A DNA stretch of 64,000 nt from contig NZ_JBIWDK010000001.1 of NCBI RefSeq assembly GCF_044761985.1, forward strand, positions 186,001 through 250,000, given 5' to 3'. This DNA comes from Peribacillus sp044761985 (GTDB taxonomy: Bacteria; Bacillota; Bacilli; Bacillales; DSM-1321). The position numbers and the translations under genes are program-made. This document shows, one piece after another, positions 1-7,236 of this stretch (position 1 is the stretch's first letter; every line of letters begins with the position of its first letter). The notes beneath the pieces were generated by a model, which was not told where the DNA came from, ran no database searches, and saw only the letters and a program-made list of their open reading frames with translations.

Positions 1-2
1 AA

Positions 3-461
3 GGAGGGGCTCCCTGTAACTGTGGCAAGGTTGGCTGCTTGGAAACGGTTGCTTCGGCAACTGGAATTGTCCGACTTGCATCAGAAGCATTGGGAATGGC
101 GGGCGAACCCTCTCTGCTACAAGAAAGAATACAAGAGGGAAATCCGCTATCCTCCAAATTGCTTTTTCAATGCGCACTAGCAGGAGATTCTTTGTCTAAA
201 TCTGTGGTGGACCGTGTGGGCAATTATTTAGGACTGGCATTATCTCATGTTGGCAATGTCATGAATCCTGAAAAAATCGTTATCGGCGGAGGGGTTTCTA
301 ATGCTGGAGATATACTCCTGGAACCAGTCCGTAAGGCATTTGAACTTTATTCTTTTAAACGAGTTCGCAAATCGACAAAAATCCATCTAGCAACCCTTGG
401 AAATGATGCCGGGGTCATAGGGGCTGCCTGGCTTATTAAAAATCGGTTAAATCCATCATGA
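3..461 (+). CDS. glcK: Glucokinase (ROK family), C-terminal part
   Basis: The 5' end lies outside the window; the open frame runs from base 3 to the TGA at 459-461. The visible part starts with the ROK-family zinc motif, CNCGKVGCLE, read from bases 15-43, and includes the glycine-rich VIGGGVS segment and a C-terminal GNDAGVIGAAWL block typical of ROK sugar kinases. In Bacillus this family member phosphorylates glucose with ATP in the cytoplasm. Position just ahead of yqgT matches the yqgR (glcK) place in the B. subtilis order, which supports glucokinase over the ROK repressors, since no helix-turn-helix region can be judged here. Confidence 0.88.
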   Translation, partial: GGAPCNCGKVGCLETVASATGIVRLASEALGMAGEPSLLQERIQEGNPLSSKLLFQCALAGDSLSKSVVDRVGNYLGLALSHVGNVMNPEKIVIGGGVSNAGDILLEPVRKAFELYSFKRVRKSTKIHLATLGNDAGVIGAAWLIKNRLNPS

Positions 462-603
462 TCTTACTTGTAATGATTCAACCGATTATATAGGCATGGG
501 TGGATGATGAATAGATGGAATATTGCAAAAGAAGTGACGGGAACTGAATGTAGGTATTGTTTGGCTCGGTCAATGTCCATGGAAAAGAAAGGGTCCTTTA
601 AAA

Positions 604-661
604 GAGGAGGTTCTTACATGTTTCCCTTTTTCATTTCATAAATATTAAGGAATGAAAGGGG
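604..661 (+). promoter_or_regulatory. Candidate leader minigene and hairpin ahead of yqgT
   Basis: A strong ribosome site (GAGGAGG, 604-610) precedes a seven-codon frame, MFPFFIS, at 618-641. The CCCTTTTTCATT inside it can pair, with a two-base bulge, with AATGAAAGGG at 651-660, which overlaps the AAAGGGG ribosome site (655-661) of yqgT. The arrangement resembles a translational attenuator but could also be decay of a lost gene (yqgS occupies this place in B. subtilis). The rest of the 462-671 gap shows nothing recognisable. Confidence 0.35.
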
Positions 662-671
662 ACGATAGTGG

Positions 672-1835
672 ATGATAATCATAAGTAGGAATGGTGACAG
701 TTTGGACTATTACAGTAAACTGTTTCAAATCCCACAGGTGTTGGTGGAGGAGGCTAACAGAGATATCCAAGGCATTCTGCAGGAAGGACTTTATGTGAAC
801 ATACCGGGGTTTATTCTTCAGAAGGAGTCAAGGAACGATTTTGATCTGGTGACAATCTCCAAACACTATCATTTGCCGCTGGATGCATTGATCCTGGTTA
901 ATCAGTCAAACCAAGGACCTTTTTCAGTACCCGTTCGAATCATGGGCCCTCTACTTAATCCGGTCAAGTTCTATGATTATCAGTCACTTCTGGATGATTT
1001 GGAGGCTTTAACCGTACATTATCCATTTATCAAGGTGGAGTCGATTGGAAAGAGTGTGTTAGGCAAAGAGCTGTTGGAAGTAAGAATCGGCCAAGGTGAA
1101 AAAGTCATCCATTTTAATGGTTCATTTCATGCAAATGAATGGATCACCTCGGCCATTTTAATGAAATGGCTTAATGATTTGCTTCTCGCCCTAAGCAACG
1201 ATGATTGCATATGCGGCATAGCGTGTTTGCCTTTTTTTCAGGAAGTGACCATTTCGGTCGTTCCTATGGTCAACCCTGATGGCGTAGACCTTGTACTTAA
1301 GGGGGAGGAAGCGGCGGAGGGGTGCGTAGATGTGCTCGAAATGAATAATGGCAACCCTGCTTTTTATGCCTGGAAGGCCAATATACGCGGGGTTGATTTG
1401 AATAATCAATACCCTGCCAAGTGGGAGATAGAAAAACAAAGAAAAGTACCACAGGCACCTGCACCGAGGGATTTTCCCGGTGAGGTGTGTTTGTCGGAGC
1501 CGGAAGCAATTGCCATGAAAGAATTGGCAGAGAAGCGGAACTTTTGCAGAGTCTTGGCACTCCATACGCAAGGTAAAGAGTTTTACTGGGGGTATGAAGG
1601 ATGGGAGCCTAAGCAAAGTGAGGAAATCGCTAAAGAGTTTGAAGCGAGAAGCGGGTACCGTGCCGTTCAATATGTTGATAGTCATGCAGGCTATAAAGAT
1701 TGGTTCATTCAAGAATTCAGGAAAGAGGCCTATACAATAGAGTTGGGCAAGGGGATCAACCCACTTCCTTTATCCCAGTTTCCTTCTATATATGGAGAAT
1801 CTGTGCATATTTTAATGGCGGCATTATATATGTGA
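672..1835 (+). CDS. yqgT: LysM-M14 carboxypeptidase, gamma-D-glutamyl-diamino acid endopeptidase I type
   Basis: 387 residues. The first ~90 residues form two LysM-like modules (peptidoglycan binding), followed from ~110 by a zinc carboxypeptidase domain of family M14. Visible features are the zinc-binding HANE (FHANEWIT), a substrate-binding RGVDLNNQYP segment, the third zinc histidine in LALHTQG, and the catalytic Glu in YTIELGKG. Homologues cleave the gamma-D-Glu-(L)meso-diaminopimelate bond in peptidoglycan peptides, for example during sporulation or wall recycling. There is no obvious signal peptide, as in the B. subtilis YqgT and ENP1 family. Start ATG 672 has AAAGGGG ten bases upstream. 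Confidence 0.9.
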   Translation: MIIISRNGDSLDYYSKLFQIPQVLVEEANRDIQGILQEGLYVNIPGFILQKESRNDFDLVTISKHYHLPLDALILVNQSNQGPFSVPVRIMGPLLNPVKFYDYQSLLDDLEALTVHYPFIKVESIGKSVLGKELLEVRIGQGEKVIHFNGSFHANEWITSAILMKWLNDLLLALSNDDCICGIACLPFFQEVTISVVPMVNPDGVDLVLKGEEAAEGCVDVLEMNNGNPAFYAWKANIRGVDLNNQYPAKWEIEKQRKVPQAPAPRDFPGEVCLSEPEAIAMKELAEKRNFCRVLALHTQGKEFYWGYEGWEPKQSEEIAKEFEARSGYRAVQYVDSHAGYKDWFIQEFRKEAYTIELGKGINPLPLSQFPSIYGESVHILMAALYM

Positions 1836-2004
1836 CCATGATTTTTGTCGGAATATACTTCCAAATAAATATAAGGTGATTAATCGCCACATTTCTTCTT
1901 TTTTACTTTATAATGAAGAACATAAGAGGTTCATTTGTAATCTCTTACTCTTTCTAATGTCTTGCTCACACATATGCCAGGCGTTTAGTTTCAAAGGAAG
2001 GTGT

Positions 2005-3168
2005 GTGGAGATTAAAGTGTTTAATGCAGCCCTCACTCAATTGCTGCCTATCTGTAAGATGGTAAGTATCGTTTTGTTGTGTATCTCCACTACCCTTCTT
2101 CTCTCGGCTTGTGAGCCTTCCAATGACCTTAGTAAACCCGTAGCTGATACGGAAAAAGAAAAATCCCAACACAATCAGGAATCTTCATTGAGCACATTAG
2201 AAATCCCGGCTTCAGAAAAGGGAAAAATCGAAGCTATTTATGGTTGGCTCGATTCCAACACCATTTTGTTTTCCGAAAAGAAAGATGGTATGGATTCACC
2301 ACAGCTGATGGAATGGAATTTGAAAACGAATACTTCAGCTGTTTTTTATCAGCCTTCTTCGGATTTTAGTGAAGTGTCAATCAGTCCAACAGGGGCACAT
2401 GTGTTGATTTCTTCCTTCACATCAGCAGGTAAAACGGCGATTACAATCTTGGACCGAACGGGTAACCCACAATATTCTCTCGTGTTACCTGCCTACGAAT
2501 TATCTTTTGAGTGGAATTCGTTCCAAGAGGATATGTTGTTTCTAACCAGTTTTTATGAAGATTGGACATACAGCAGTTATGTGATAAACCCAGAAGAGCA
2601 AACGATTCATTCCCTTGATTTTCCACAGCCTTTCGCTCAATGGGATAGTGGAAATGGGTTGATGTTTCTTGATTGGGATAGGGAAGAACCCGCTTTGACG
2701 GCTCCTTTAGAAAGAAAAGCGTTGAATGATGGGACAGTGGAAAACTTAATGCTGGATGTCATTCATTTTAAAAAAGTGAAACACGCGCTTATGACTATTC
2801 AAGTGGAGACAGAAAAACAAGATCGAGGTACATACGCATTTTATGATGAGACAAACAAACCGATCCATTCTTTTTCCGTACCACTATTGAAAAGCTTTTC
2901 AGATTGGGTTATACCAGCCTACGACATGATTGAAAAGAATAAGGAACTTTTAACGTTCGTTCCTGTAGAATCAAAAGACGCTGACCAATATGAAAGTAAG
3001 TTTACTTTAACTAAATTGAATTGGGAAACGGGTACACAAGAAGAATTGATGAAGGACATGGAAAATGAACCATTGAGCTGTTCGCTTGATGGCAGTCTAT
3101 GCTTATATGGGAATCAATTTGAAAAAATCATTGATATGAAAACCCATCAAATAAAAAAATTATTCTAA
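2005..3168 (+). CDS. yqgU: YqgU-like lipoprotein of unknown function
   Basis: The open frame extends back to 1876, but the lipobox TLLLSAC lies only ~20 residues after the Met at 2059, so the true start must be close upstream. GTG 2005 follows AAAGGAAGG and GTG 2017 follows GGAG with six-base spacing; both are better than the earlier ATG. After the lipidated Cys comes a charged linker and then a domain rich in short beta strands with repeated turn motifs, suggesting a propeller-like fold. Position between yqgT and yqgW matches B. subtilis yqgU. Function is unknown; the protein is expected on the outer face of the membrane. Confidence 0.75.
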   Translation: MEIKVFNAALTQLLPICKMVSIVLLCISTTLLLSACEPSNDLSKPVADTEKEKSQHNQESSLSTLEIPASEKGKIEAIYGWLDSNTILFSEKKDGMDSPQLMEWNLKTNTSAVFYQPSSDFSEVSISPTGAHVLISSFTSAGKTAITILDRTGNPQYSLVLPAYELSFEWNSFQEDMLFLTSFYEDWTYSSYVINPEEQTIHSLDFPQPFAQWDSGNGLMFLDWDREEPALTAPLERKALNDGTVENLMLDVIHFKKVKHALMTIQVETEKQDRGTYAFYDETNKPIHSFSVPLLKSFSDWVIPAYDMIEKNKELLTFVPVESKDADQYESKFTLTKLNWETGTQEELMKDMENEPLSCSLDGSLCLYGNQFEKIIDMKTHQIKKLF

Positions 3169-3188
3169 GAAATATAATGACTAAATCA

Positions 3189-3219
3189 AAAGCTCGCCAC
3201 ATGGCGAGCTTTTTCTTTT
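3189..3219. terminator. Bidirectional terminator between yqgU and yqgW
   Basis: AGCTCGCCA at 3191-3199 pairs with TGGCGAGCT at 3202-3210, followed by TTTTCTTTT. It lies between two convergent genes, so it probably serves both. Confidence 0.85.
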
Positions 3220-3391
3220 AATGTGCAACTGGAAAACCGCTGTTGATGATAGTCATGACAGTAAACCAGCCAAATACGGCGGCACTGCCTGCTGCGAAAA
3301 TGAATCCCAAGAAGTTTCTTTTTTTAATTGTGGTGACTACCGCTGCTAAACCAAGTATCGCCACAAGTCCGAAAATGACCATTAATACCAT
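3218..3391 (-). CDS. yqgW: Small membrane protein, DUF2759 (YqgW-like)
   Basis: 57 residues, MVLMVIFGLVAIL... ending ...SGFPVAH. Two membrane segments (about 1-19 and 28-50) flank a short basic loop, TIKKRN. The ATG at 3391 is preceded on the minus strand by a run GGGAAAAGGGGG. Length, two-helix layout and position next to yqgU match the conserved Bacillus DUF2759 proteins. No function is known. Confidence 0.8.
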   Translation of the reverse strand: MVLMVIFGLVAILGLAAVVTTIKKRNFLGFIFAAGSAAVFGWFTVMTIINSGFPVAH

Positions 3392-3624
3392 ATCAAAACC
3401 CCCTTTTCCCTAATTGAAAACCCAATCCCTAATAATATACCCAGAGATTTAAGCAACTACCAAAAATATGTAGAAAAGATTGCATTTGTTAATATTTTAA
3501 TATTTTTTCAATTATTTGTCGAGGGCTAAAAGATGACACTTCCATGTCAGGGGTAAACTGTATCAACAAAAGAGCCAATTTGGTGTAAGATAAGGGTAAT
3601 GAAAATACATGGGAGTTGTTGAAG

Positions 3625-4251
3625 ATGAAATGGACTCAAATACCTCTAGGACCGTTGCAAACGAATTGTTATATCGTTTCCGACGGACAGAAGTGCTTAA
3701 TTATTGACCCGGGCGAGGAGCCGCAGAAAATAATTCAGTACATACAAACCAAAAAGTTTAAACCGCTAGCCATTTTATTAACCCACGCACATTTTGATCA
3801 TATCGGTGCACTGGATGCCATCCGCGATCATTATGAAATTCCTGCGTATATCCATGAAAGGGAGGCCAAATGGCTGCTTGACCCTGCCCTGAATGGTTCA
3901 CAGAACTGGTTCCCCGATAATCCGATGCGCATGAAGCCGGCAGACCATATCCTTGCCAACGAACAGGAGCTTACTATTGGCGGATTCACTTTTGAAGTGC
4001 TTGAAACACCGGGGCACTCGCCGGGCAGCGTCTCCTATTATGCAAAGGAAGAGCGGCTTCTCTTTTCCGGGGACGTCTTGTTTCAGGGAAGTGTAGGAAG
4101 AACGGACTTGATAGGTGGCAGTGAATCAGTGCTTTTAAAAAGTATTGATACGAAATTATTGCCCCTTTCTGATGATACAATTGTCTTTCCAGGGCACGGT
4201 CCCATTACGACCATTTTAGATGAAAAGAATACGAATCCCTTTCTGAAATAA
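3625..4251 (+). CDS. yqgX: Metallo-beta-lactamase-fold hydrolase (glyoxalase II-like)
   Basis: 208 residues from ATG 3625, chosen because GGGAG lies nine bases upstream and MKWTQIPLGPLQTN aligns with the usual family start; an in-frame TTG at 3616 is less likely. The metal-binding motif THAHFDHIG is at residues 53-61, with later ligands in ETPGHSPGS, FSGDVLF and VFPGHGP. Members are soluble zinc hydrolases; some hydrolyse S-lactoylglutathione or bacillithiol conjugates. The exact substrate cannot be read from the sequence. The gene stands alone with its own terminator. Confidence 0.9.
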   Translation: MKWTQIPLGPLQTNCYIVSDGQKCLIIDPGEEPQKIIQYIQTKKFKPLAILLTHAHFDHIGALDAIRDHYEIPAYIHEREAKWLLDPALNGSQNWFPDNPMRMKPADHILANEQELTIGGFTFEVLETPGHSPGSVSYYAKEERLLFSGDVLFQGSVGRTDLIGGSESVLLKSIDTKLLPLSDDTIVFPGHGPITTILDEKNTNPFLK

Positions 4252-4259
4252 GAGATGCT

Positions 4260-4290
4260 ACAGGTGCCGGATCAGGTACCTGTTTTTCTT
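4260..4290 (+). terminator. Terminator of yqgX
   Basis: ACAGGTGCC (4260-4268) pairs with GGTACCTGT (4275-4283) with one G-T pair and a six-base loop, followed by TTTTCTTT. Confidence 0.8.
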
Positions 4291-4362
4291 TGAATTATAA
4301 TTGATTGAATATTTTGACTCGTGTAATTATACTGAAGGTACTCGAAAAAAGGAGGTGGGAAT

Positions 4363-5460
4363 TTGGAAAAGTTCCTGTATGAACTGATAGGAAATAGTCC
4401 ACATAAAAAAATATCCTATCAGGACTATATGGAAGCTGTTCTTTATTCACCTACTTTAGGCTATTATATGCGTGAAAAAGAGAAGATTGGTATGAACGGT
4501 GACTTTTATACATCTGGTAATGTTGGCGATGCATTTGGTAGGACTCTTGCTAGGTGGTTTGTCTTCTTAATGAAGGAAAGGGGGTTGCCGCCTTGTGTCG
4601 TTGAAATGGGGGCTGGAAATGGAAAGCTGGCCCATGACATTCTTAAGTATATAAGAGAAGAAGAACCAATGATGTGGGAAGATTTTACATATATCCTAGT
4701 GGATAGCAGTCCTTATCATAGGAAACTGCAACAAATGCGGATACCTCCATGCGAACAGGTCGTTTTTGCCACTGATCTCGAAGACTTCCCAATAGTGAAG
4801 GGAATCTTGTTTTCTAATGAACTTTTTGATGCATTGCCGGTCCATGTTATCGAAAAGAAAAATGGAGAGCTTGTAGAAATATTCATCACGGTGAAAGAAG
4901 ATAAATTAGTGGAAATAAAGGAATCCCTTGAAAATCAGGAAATCCACTCCTACCTGGAGGAGCATAATATTGCATTGAAAGAAAATCAGCGTTATGAGGT
5001 CCCTTTAAAGATGGTAGAGGAATTTGAGAGAATCGTTAATCGCCTCCATGCGGGTATCCTCCTTACCTTTGATTATGGCTATACGGAACTGGAATGGGGC
5101 GAACCAGCTCATCAGCAAGGTAGCTTAAGAGGTTTTTATCAACATAACATGGTCAATGACATACTCCAACGACCAGGGGAAGCGGATCTGACTACGCATA
5201 TCCATTTTGATACCCTAATCAAACATGGGACTAACCGGGGTCTATCCTTGAGAGATTTCCTGGTGCAACGGGACTTTTTACTGAAAGGGGGAATTCTTGA
5301 AGGGCTGAGGGATCACGAAGGAACAAACCCATTCTCCGAACATGCTAAGCGTAACCGTGCGATACGAAGCTTAATCATGCCTGGAGGCCAAAGTGAATAC
5401 TTTAGGGTTTTAGTACAAACAAAGAATATAGACGAAAAGGTGAAATTGTTTCGTGAATGA
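4363..5460 (+). CDS. MidA/NDUFAF7-type SAM-dependent methyltransferase
   Basis: 365 residues from TTG 4363 (GGAGGTGG upstream). The N-terminal ISYQDYMEAVLYSPTLGYYM and MNGDFYTSGNVGDAFGRTLARWF blocks and the glycine-rich SAM loop VVEMGAGNGKLAHDIL identify the MidA family (Methyltransf_28). The SNELFDALPVH motif, conserved in this family, is at ~150-160. The mitochondrial relative NDUFAF7 methylates an arginine of a respiratory complex I subunit; the bacterial target is not established. In Bacillus this gene lies close to comG. It forms a single-gene unit ending at a bidirectional hairpin. Confidence 0.85.
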   Translation: MEKFLYELIGNSPHKKISYQDYMEAVLYSPTLGYYMREKEKIGMNGDFYTSGNVGDAFGRTLARWFVFLMKERGLPPCVVEMGAGNGKLAHDILKYIREEEPMMWEDFTYILVDSSPYHRKLQQMRIPPCEQVVFATDLEDFPIVKGILFSNELFDALPVHVIEKKNGELVEIFITVKEDKLVEIKESLENQEIHSYLEEHNIALKENQRYEVPLKMVEEFERIVNRLHAGILLTFDYGYTELEWGEPAHQQGSLRGFYQHNMVNDILQRPGEADLTTHIHFDTLIKHGTNRGLSLRDFLVQRDFLLKGGILEGLRDHEGTNPFSEHAKRNRAIRSLIMPGGQSEYFRVLVQTKNIDEKVKLFRE

Positions 5461-5468
5461 GACATGAT

Positions 5469-5506
5469 AAAACCCATGGACCAAGAGTCCATGGGTTATG
5501 TATTTT
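5469..5506. terminator. Bidirectional terminator between midA-like gene and yqgY
   Basis: AACCCATGGAC (5471-5481) and GTCCATGGGTT (5487-5497) form a perfect 11-bp stem with a CAAGA loop between convergent genes. The flanking T runs are short. Confidence 0.75.
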
Positions 5507-5510
5507 GCTC

Positions 5511-5753
5511 TTAATGTGCAGCGCCTGGGGTCATCATAAATACGCTCCAGTAGGAAAATCCTGCAAAGAAAACGGTAAGATAGGCACCGAAAACGTAAAT
5601 ATACATGCGTTCAGACAACTTCAGGTAACTCAATAGTACAAAAAATCCGGTTTGTGCGAAGAAAAGTAAAGATGTTTGGTACATATCGCCAAGATAAAAG
5701 AAAATTGCCATAACCCCTGTCCAAAATCCACAAACTCTAAACATGCGTTCCAT
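5511..5753 (-). CDS. yqgY: Small membrane protein, DUF2626 (YqgY-like)
   Basis: 80 residues with two to three hydrophobic segments (about 8-24, 28-45, 50-72), beginning MERMFRVCGFWTG. Length and sequence match the DUF2626 family (YqgY). Start ATG 5753 is preceded by GGGAGGTATTCAG. Function unknown; it is a predicted integral membrane protein. The position between the methyltransferase gene and the mgsR region agrees with B. subtilis. Confidence 0.85.
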   Translation of the reverse strand: MERMFRVCGFWTGVMAIFFYLGDMYQTSLLFFAQTGFFVLLSYLKLSERMYIYVFGAYLTVFFAGFSYWSVFMMTPGAAH

Positions 5754-5838
5754 CTGAATACCTCCCTGTGTCTAGTCGTGTTCATACTAAATAATTATAA
5801 ATGAAATTGTAAGGTAATGTAAAGGATGCCTTTTGTTT

Positions 5839-6540
5839 CTAGGCGAGGATGGATGCCTTATAAGAACATGTTACGCAATTTTCCATCATATTATCCAATT
5901 CCACGATGTGGACATTGGTAAACAACGACTCAAACATTCCTTTTAAGAAGGAGTTGTGCATGGTGCAGATAGTGCTAGGGTCAATTTTGGCAACTTCTTT
6001 AAAGGGACAGTTATAAATTCTGAAGTGAATTTTATTTTCCGCCTCATCTGCCTGTATTTCAGGAGAGAACCCTGCAATTGATGCTGCATTTTTAAGCATG
6101 TTGACTTTTTCATCAAAGGTCAAGTCATCGATGGAGGTTGATTTAAGTTTGATTTGTTGGTGGATCAACTCTTCTCCAAATGTTTTTCCAGTTTCATAGA
6201 GCGCCTGTATGCCTGCTTCGCCGAGTGTCATCATAGTCTGGATGGCAATTTTTGAAAGTAACTGATAATCCCTGAAAGGAAAATGAAGTTGAATGACTTT
6301 ATCCGATAAGTGGTAAATCCTGCTCGGACGGCCACCTTTTCCAGTTTTCCGTGCCTCTGATGTAAGCATATCAACATCTTCAAGTTTTGATAAATGAAGA
6401 CGGGCAACATTTGGATGGATTTCAAAGGAGTCTGCAATTTGCTGGACGGAGACTCCTTGATGATTATTCACGATATATTGATAGATATAATATCGGGTTG
6501 GATCGGCTAATACGTTGGTAATTCTTAACGTTTGTTCCAT
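5839..6540 (-). CDS. Winged-helix regulator, COG2345/ArsR-like, with C-terminal cysteines
   Basis: 233 residues. Residues ~5-80 form a winged helix (LADPTRYYIYQYI, the recognition helix near HPNVARLHLSKL, and the wing GKGGRPSRIYHLS). The rest is a sensor-like domain with Cys178, Cys192, Cys222 and Cys225, the last two as a CVTC motif. The four cysteines recall SufR-type regulators, so iron-sulfur or metal sensing is plausible but unproven. The gene is divergent from mgsR, and the shared upstream region contains palindromes that may be its operators. Start ATG 6540 follows AGGAGGGCACA. Confidence 0.8.
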   Translation of the reverse strand: MEQTLRITNVLADPTRYYIYQYIVNNHQGVSVQQIADSFEIHPNVARLHLSKLEDVDMLTSEARKTGKGGRPSRIYHLSDKVIQLHFPFRDYQLLSKIAIQTMMTLGEAGIQALYETGKTFGEELIHQQIKLKSTSIDDLTFDEKVNMLKNAASIAGFSPEIQADEAENKIHFRIYNCPFKEVAKIDPSTICTMHNSFLKGMFESLFTNVHIVELDNMMENCVTCSYKASILA

Positions 6541-6687
6541 TGTGCCCTCCTAAAATTCCAAGTTTAACTAATTATATTATAATACAGGCAAAAAAAATTG
6601 GAATGAAAGAAAGAACAAATTTCCCTTATTTAAGAAAAAGTTCACATTTCAATTGGATTTATAGTGCAAATATATATACAAACATTA

Positions 6688-6716
6688 TACAAATATTGTA
6701 CAATTCCATTATGGAA
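6688..6716. promoter_or_regulatory. Palindromes in the regulator-mgsR intergenic region
   Basis: TACAAATATTGTA (6688-6700, five-base arms) is followed at 6704-6716 by TTCCATTATGGAA (six-base arms). Both lie 40-70 bases upstream of the mgsR start and are candidate operators for the divergent regulator or for MgsR. An AT-rich stretch with TATAAT-like words precedes the regulator gene on the other strand. Confidence 0.35.
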
Positions 6717-6754
6717 ATCAAAAACAATAATTTGTGAACGGAGAGTGATGAAGG

Positions 6755-7135
6755 ATGAATCGATTAACTTTCTATTCTTATCCAAGTTGTACTTCTTGCC
6801 GTAAAACAAAGAAGTGGTTGAAAGCCAACCATGTTAGCTTTGATGAGCGTCATTTATTCAAAGATACACCGAATGAAGAAGAATTGAAGAGAATCCTTGA
6901 ATTAACAACCGAAGGAATGGATGAGGTATTGGCAACAAGAAGCGAAGCGTACAAAAAATTAAACGTGAACATTGATGAGATGATGCTTTCCGATGTACTC
7001 CATCTATTGACGAATGAGCCTAAATTATTGAGACGTCCGATTCTCATAGACGGTGAAAAGTTAGTGATTGGTCATAATGAAGATGCTTTACGAAATTTGG
7101 TTTCCCATAACTCAGAATTGAAAATGAGCATATAA
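6755..7135 (+). CDS. mgsR: Spx/MgsR-family transcriptional regulator
   Basis: 126 residues, ArsC/Spx thioredoxin-like fold. The redox motif CTSC is at residues 12-15, followed by RKTKKWL as in Spx proteins. The C-terminal half carries the conserved RRPILIDGEKLVIGHNEDALR block. Spx-type proteins bind the RNA polymerase alpha subunit and switch gene expression under thiol or general stress. Position and length fit YqgZ (MgsR) rather than Spx itself (131 residues), which lies elsewhere in Bacillus. The GGAGAGTGATGAAGG upstream serves ATG 6755. Confidence 0.85.
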   Translation: MNRLTFYSYPSCTSCRKTKKWLKANHVSFDERHLFKDTPNEEELKRILELTTEGMDEVLATRSEAYKKLNVNIDEMMLSDVLHLLTNEPKLLRRPILIDGEKLVIGHNEDALRNLVSHNSELKMSI

Positions 7136-7139
7136 GTCT

Positions 7140-7171
7140 ATTCTCGAATTTTTTTTCGAGAATTTTTTTTA
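7140..7171 (+). terminator. Terminator of mgsR
   Basis: ATTCTCGAA (7140-7148) pairs with TTCGAGAAT (7155-7163) around a six-T loop, followed by a run of T. It separates mgsR from comG and leaves about 65 bases for the comG promoter. Confidence 0.85.
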
Positions 7172-7175
7172 TTTA

Positions 7176-7202
7176 GAAGGAATTTGTCTTATAACGTCGA
7201 AA
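7176..7202 (+). promoter_or_regulatory. Predicted sigma-H promoter of the comG operon
   Basis: GAAGGAATT (7176-7184) matches the sigma-H -35 consensus RnAGGAWWW. Eleven bases later GTCGAAA (7196-7202) matches the -10 consensus RnnGAAT in all but the last base. The same two words with the same spacing occur upstream of spo0A in this window. Predicted transcription start is near 7209, giving a ~28-base leader before the TTG of comGA. No pair of ComK boxes (AAAA-N5-TTTT) is evident in the available space. Confidence 0.5.
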
Positions 7203-7236
7203 TTCTACTACAAGAAAATCTGGAGGTGATGAATGA

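Noticed and set aside
1191..1712. 173-codon ORF antisense to yqgT
   Set aside because: Shadow of a real gene with clear M14 peptidase motifs on the other strand; no ribosome site or family resemblance.
3515..3525. 0A-like site TTTGTCGAGG upstream of yqgX
   Set aside because: Imperfect match with no nearby sporulation gene or promoter to support it.
6540..6737. 65-codon ORF between the regulator gene and mgsR
   Set aside because: Covers the divergent promoter region and palindromes; AT-rich composition (Asn, Ile, Tyr) typical of non-coding DNA.
6541..6754. Sigma-B promoter for mgsR
   Set aside because: A GTTTAA occurs at the left end but no GGGWAW at the right distance.
7171..7236. ComK boxes upstream of comGA
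   Set aside because: No pair of AAAA-N5-TTTT motifs found; a sigma-H-like promoter explains the space better.
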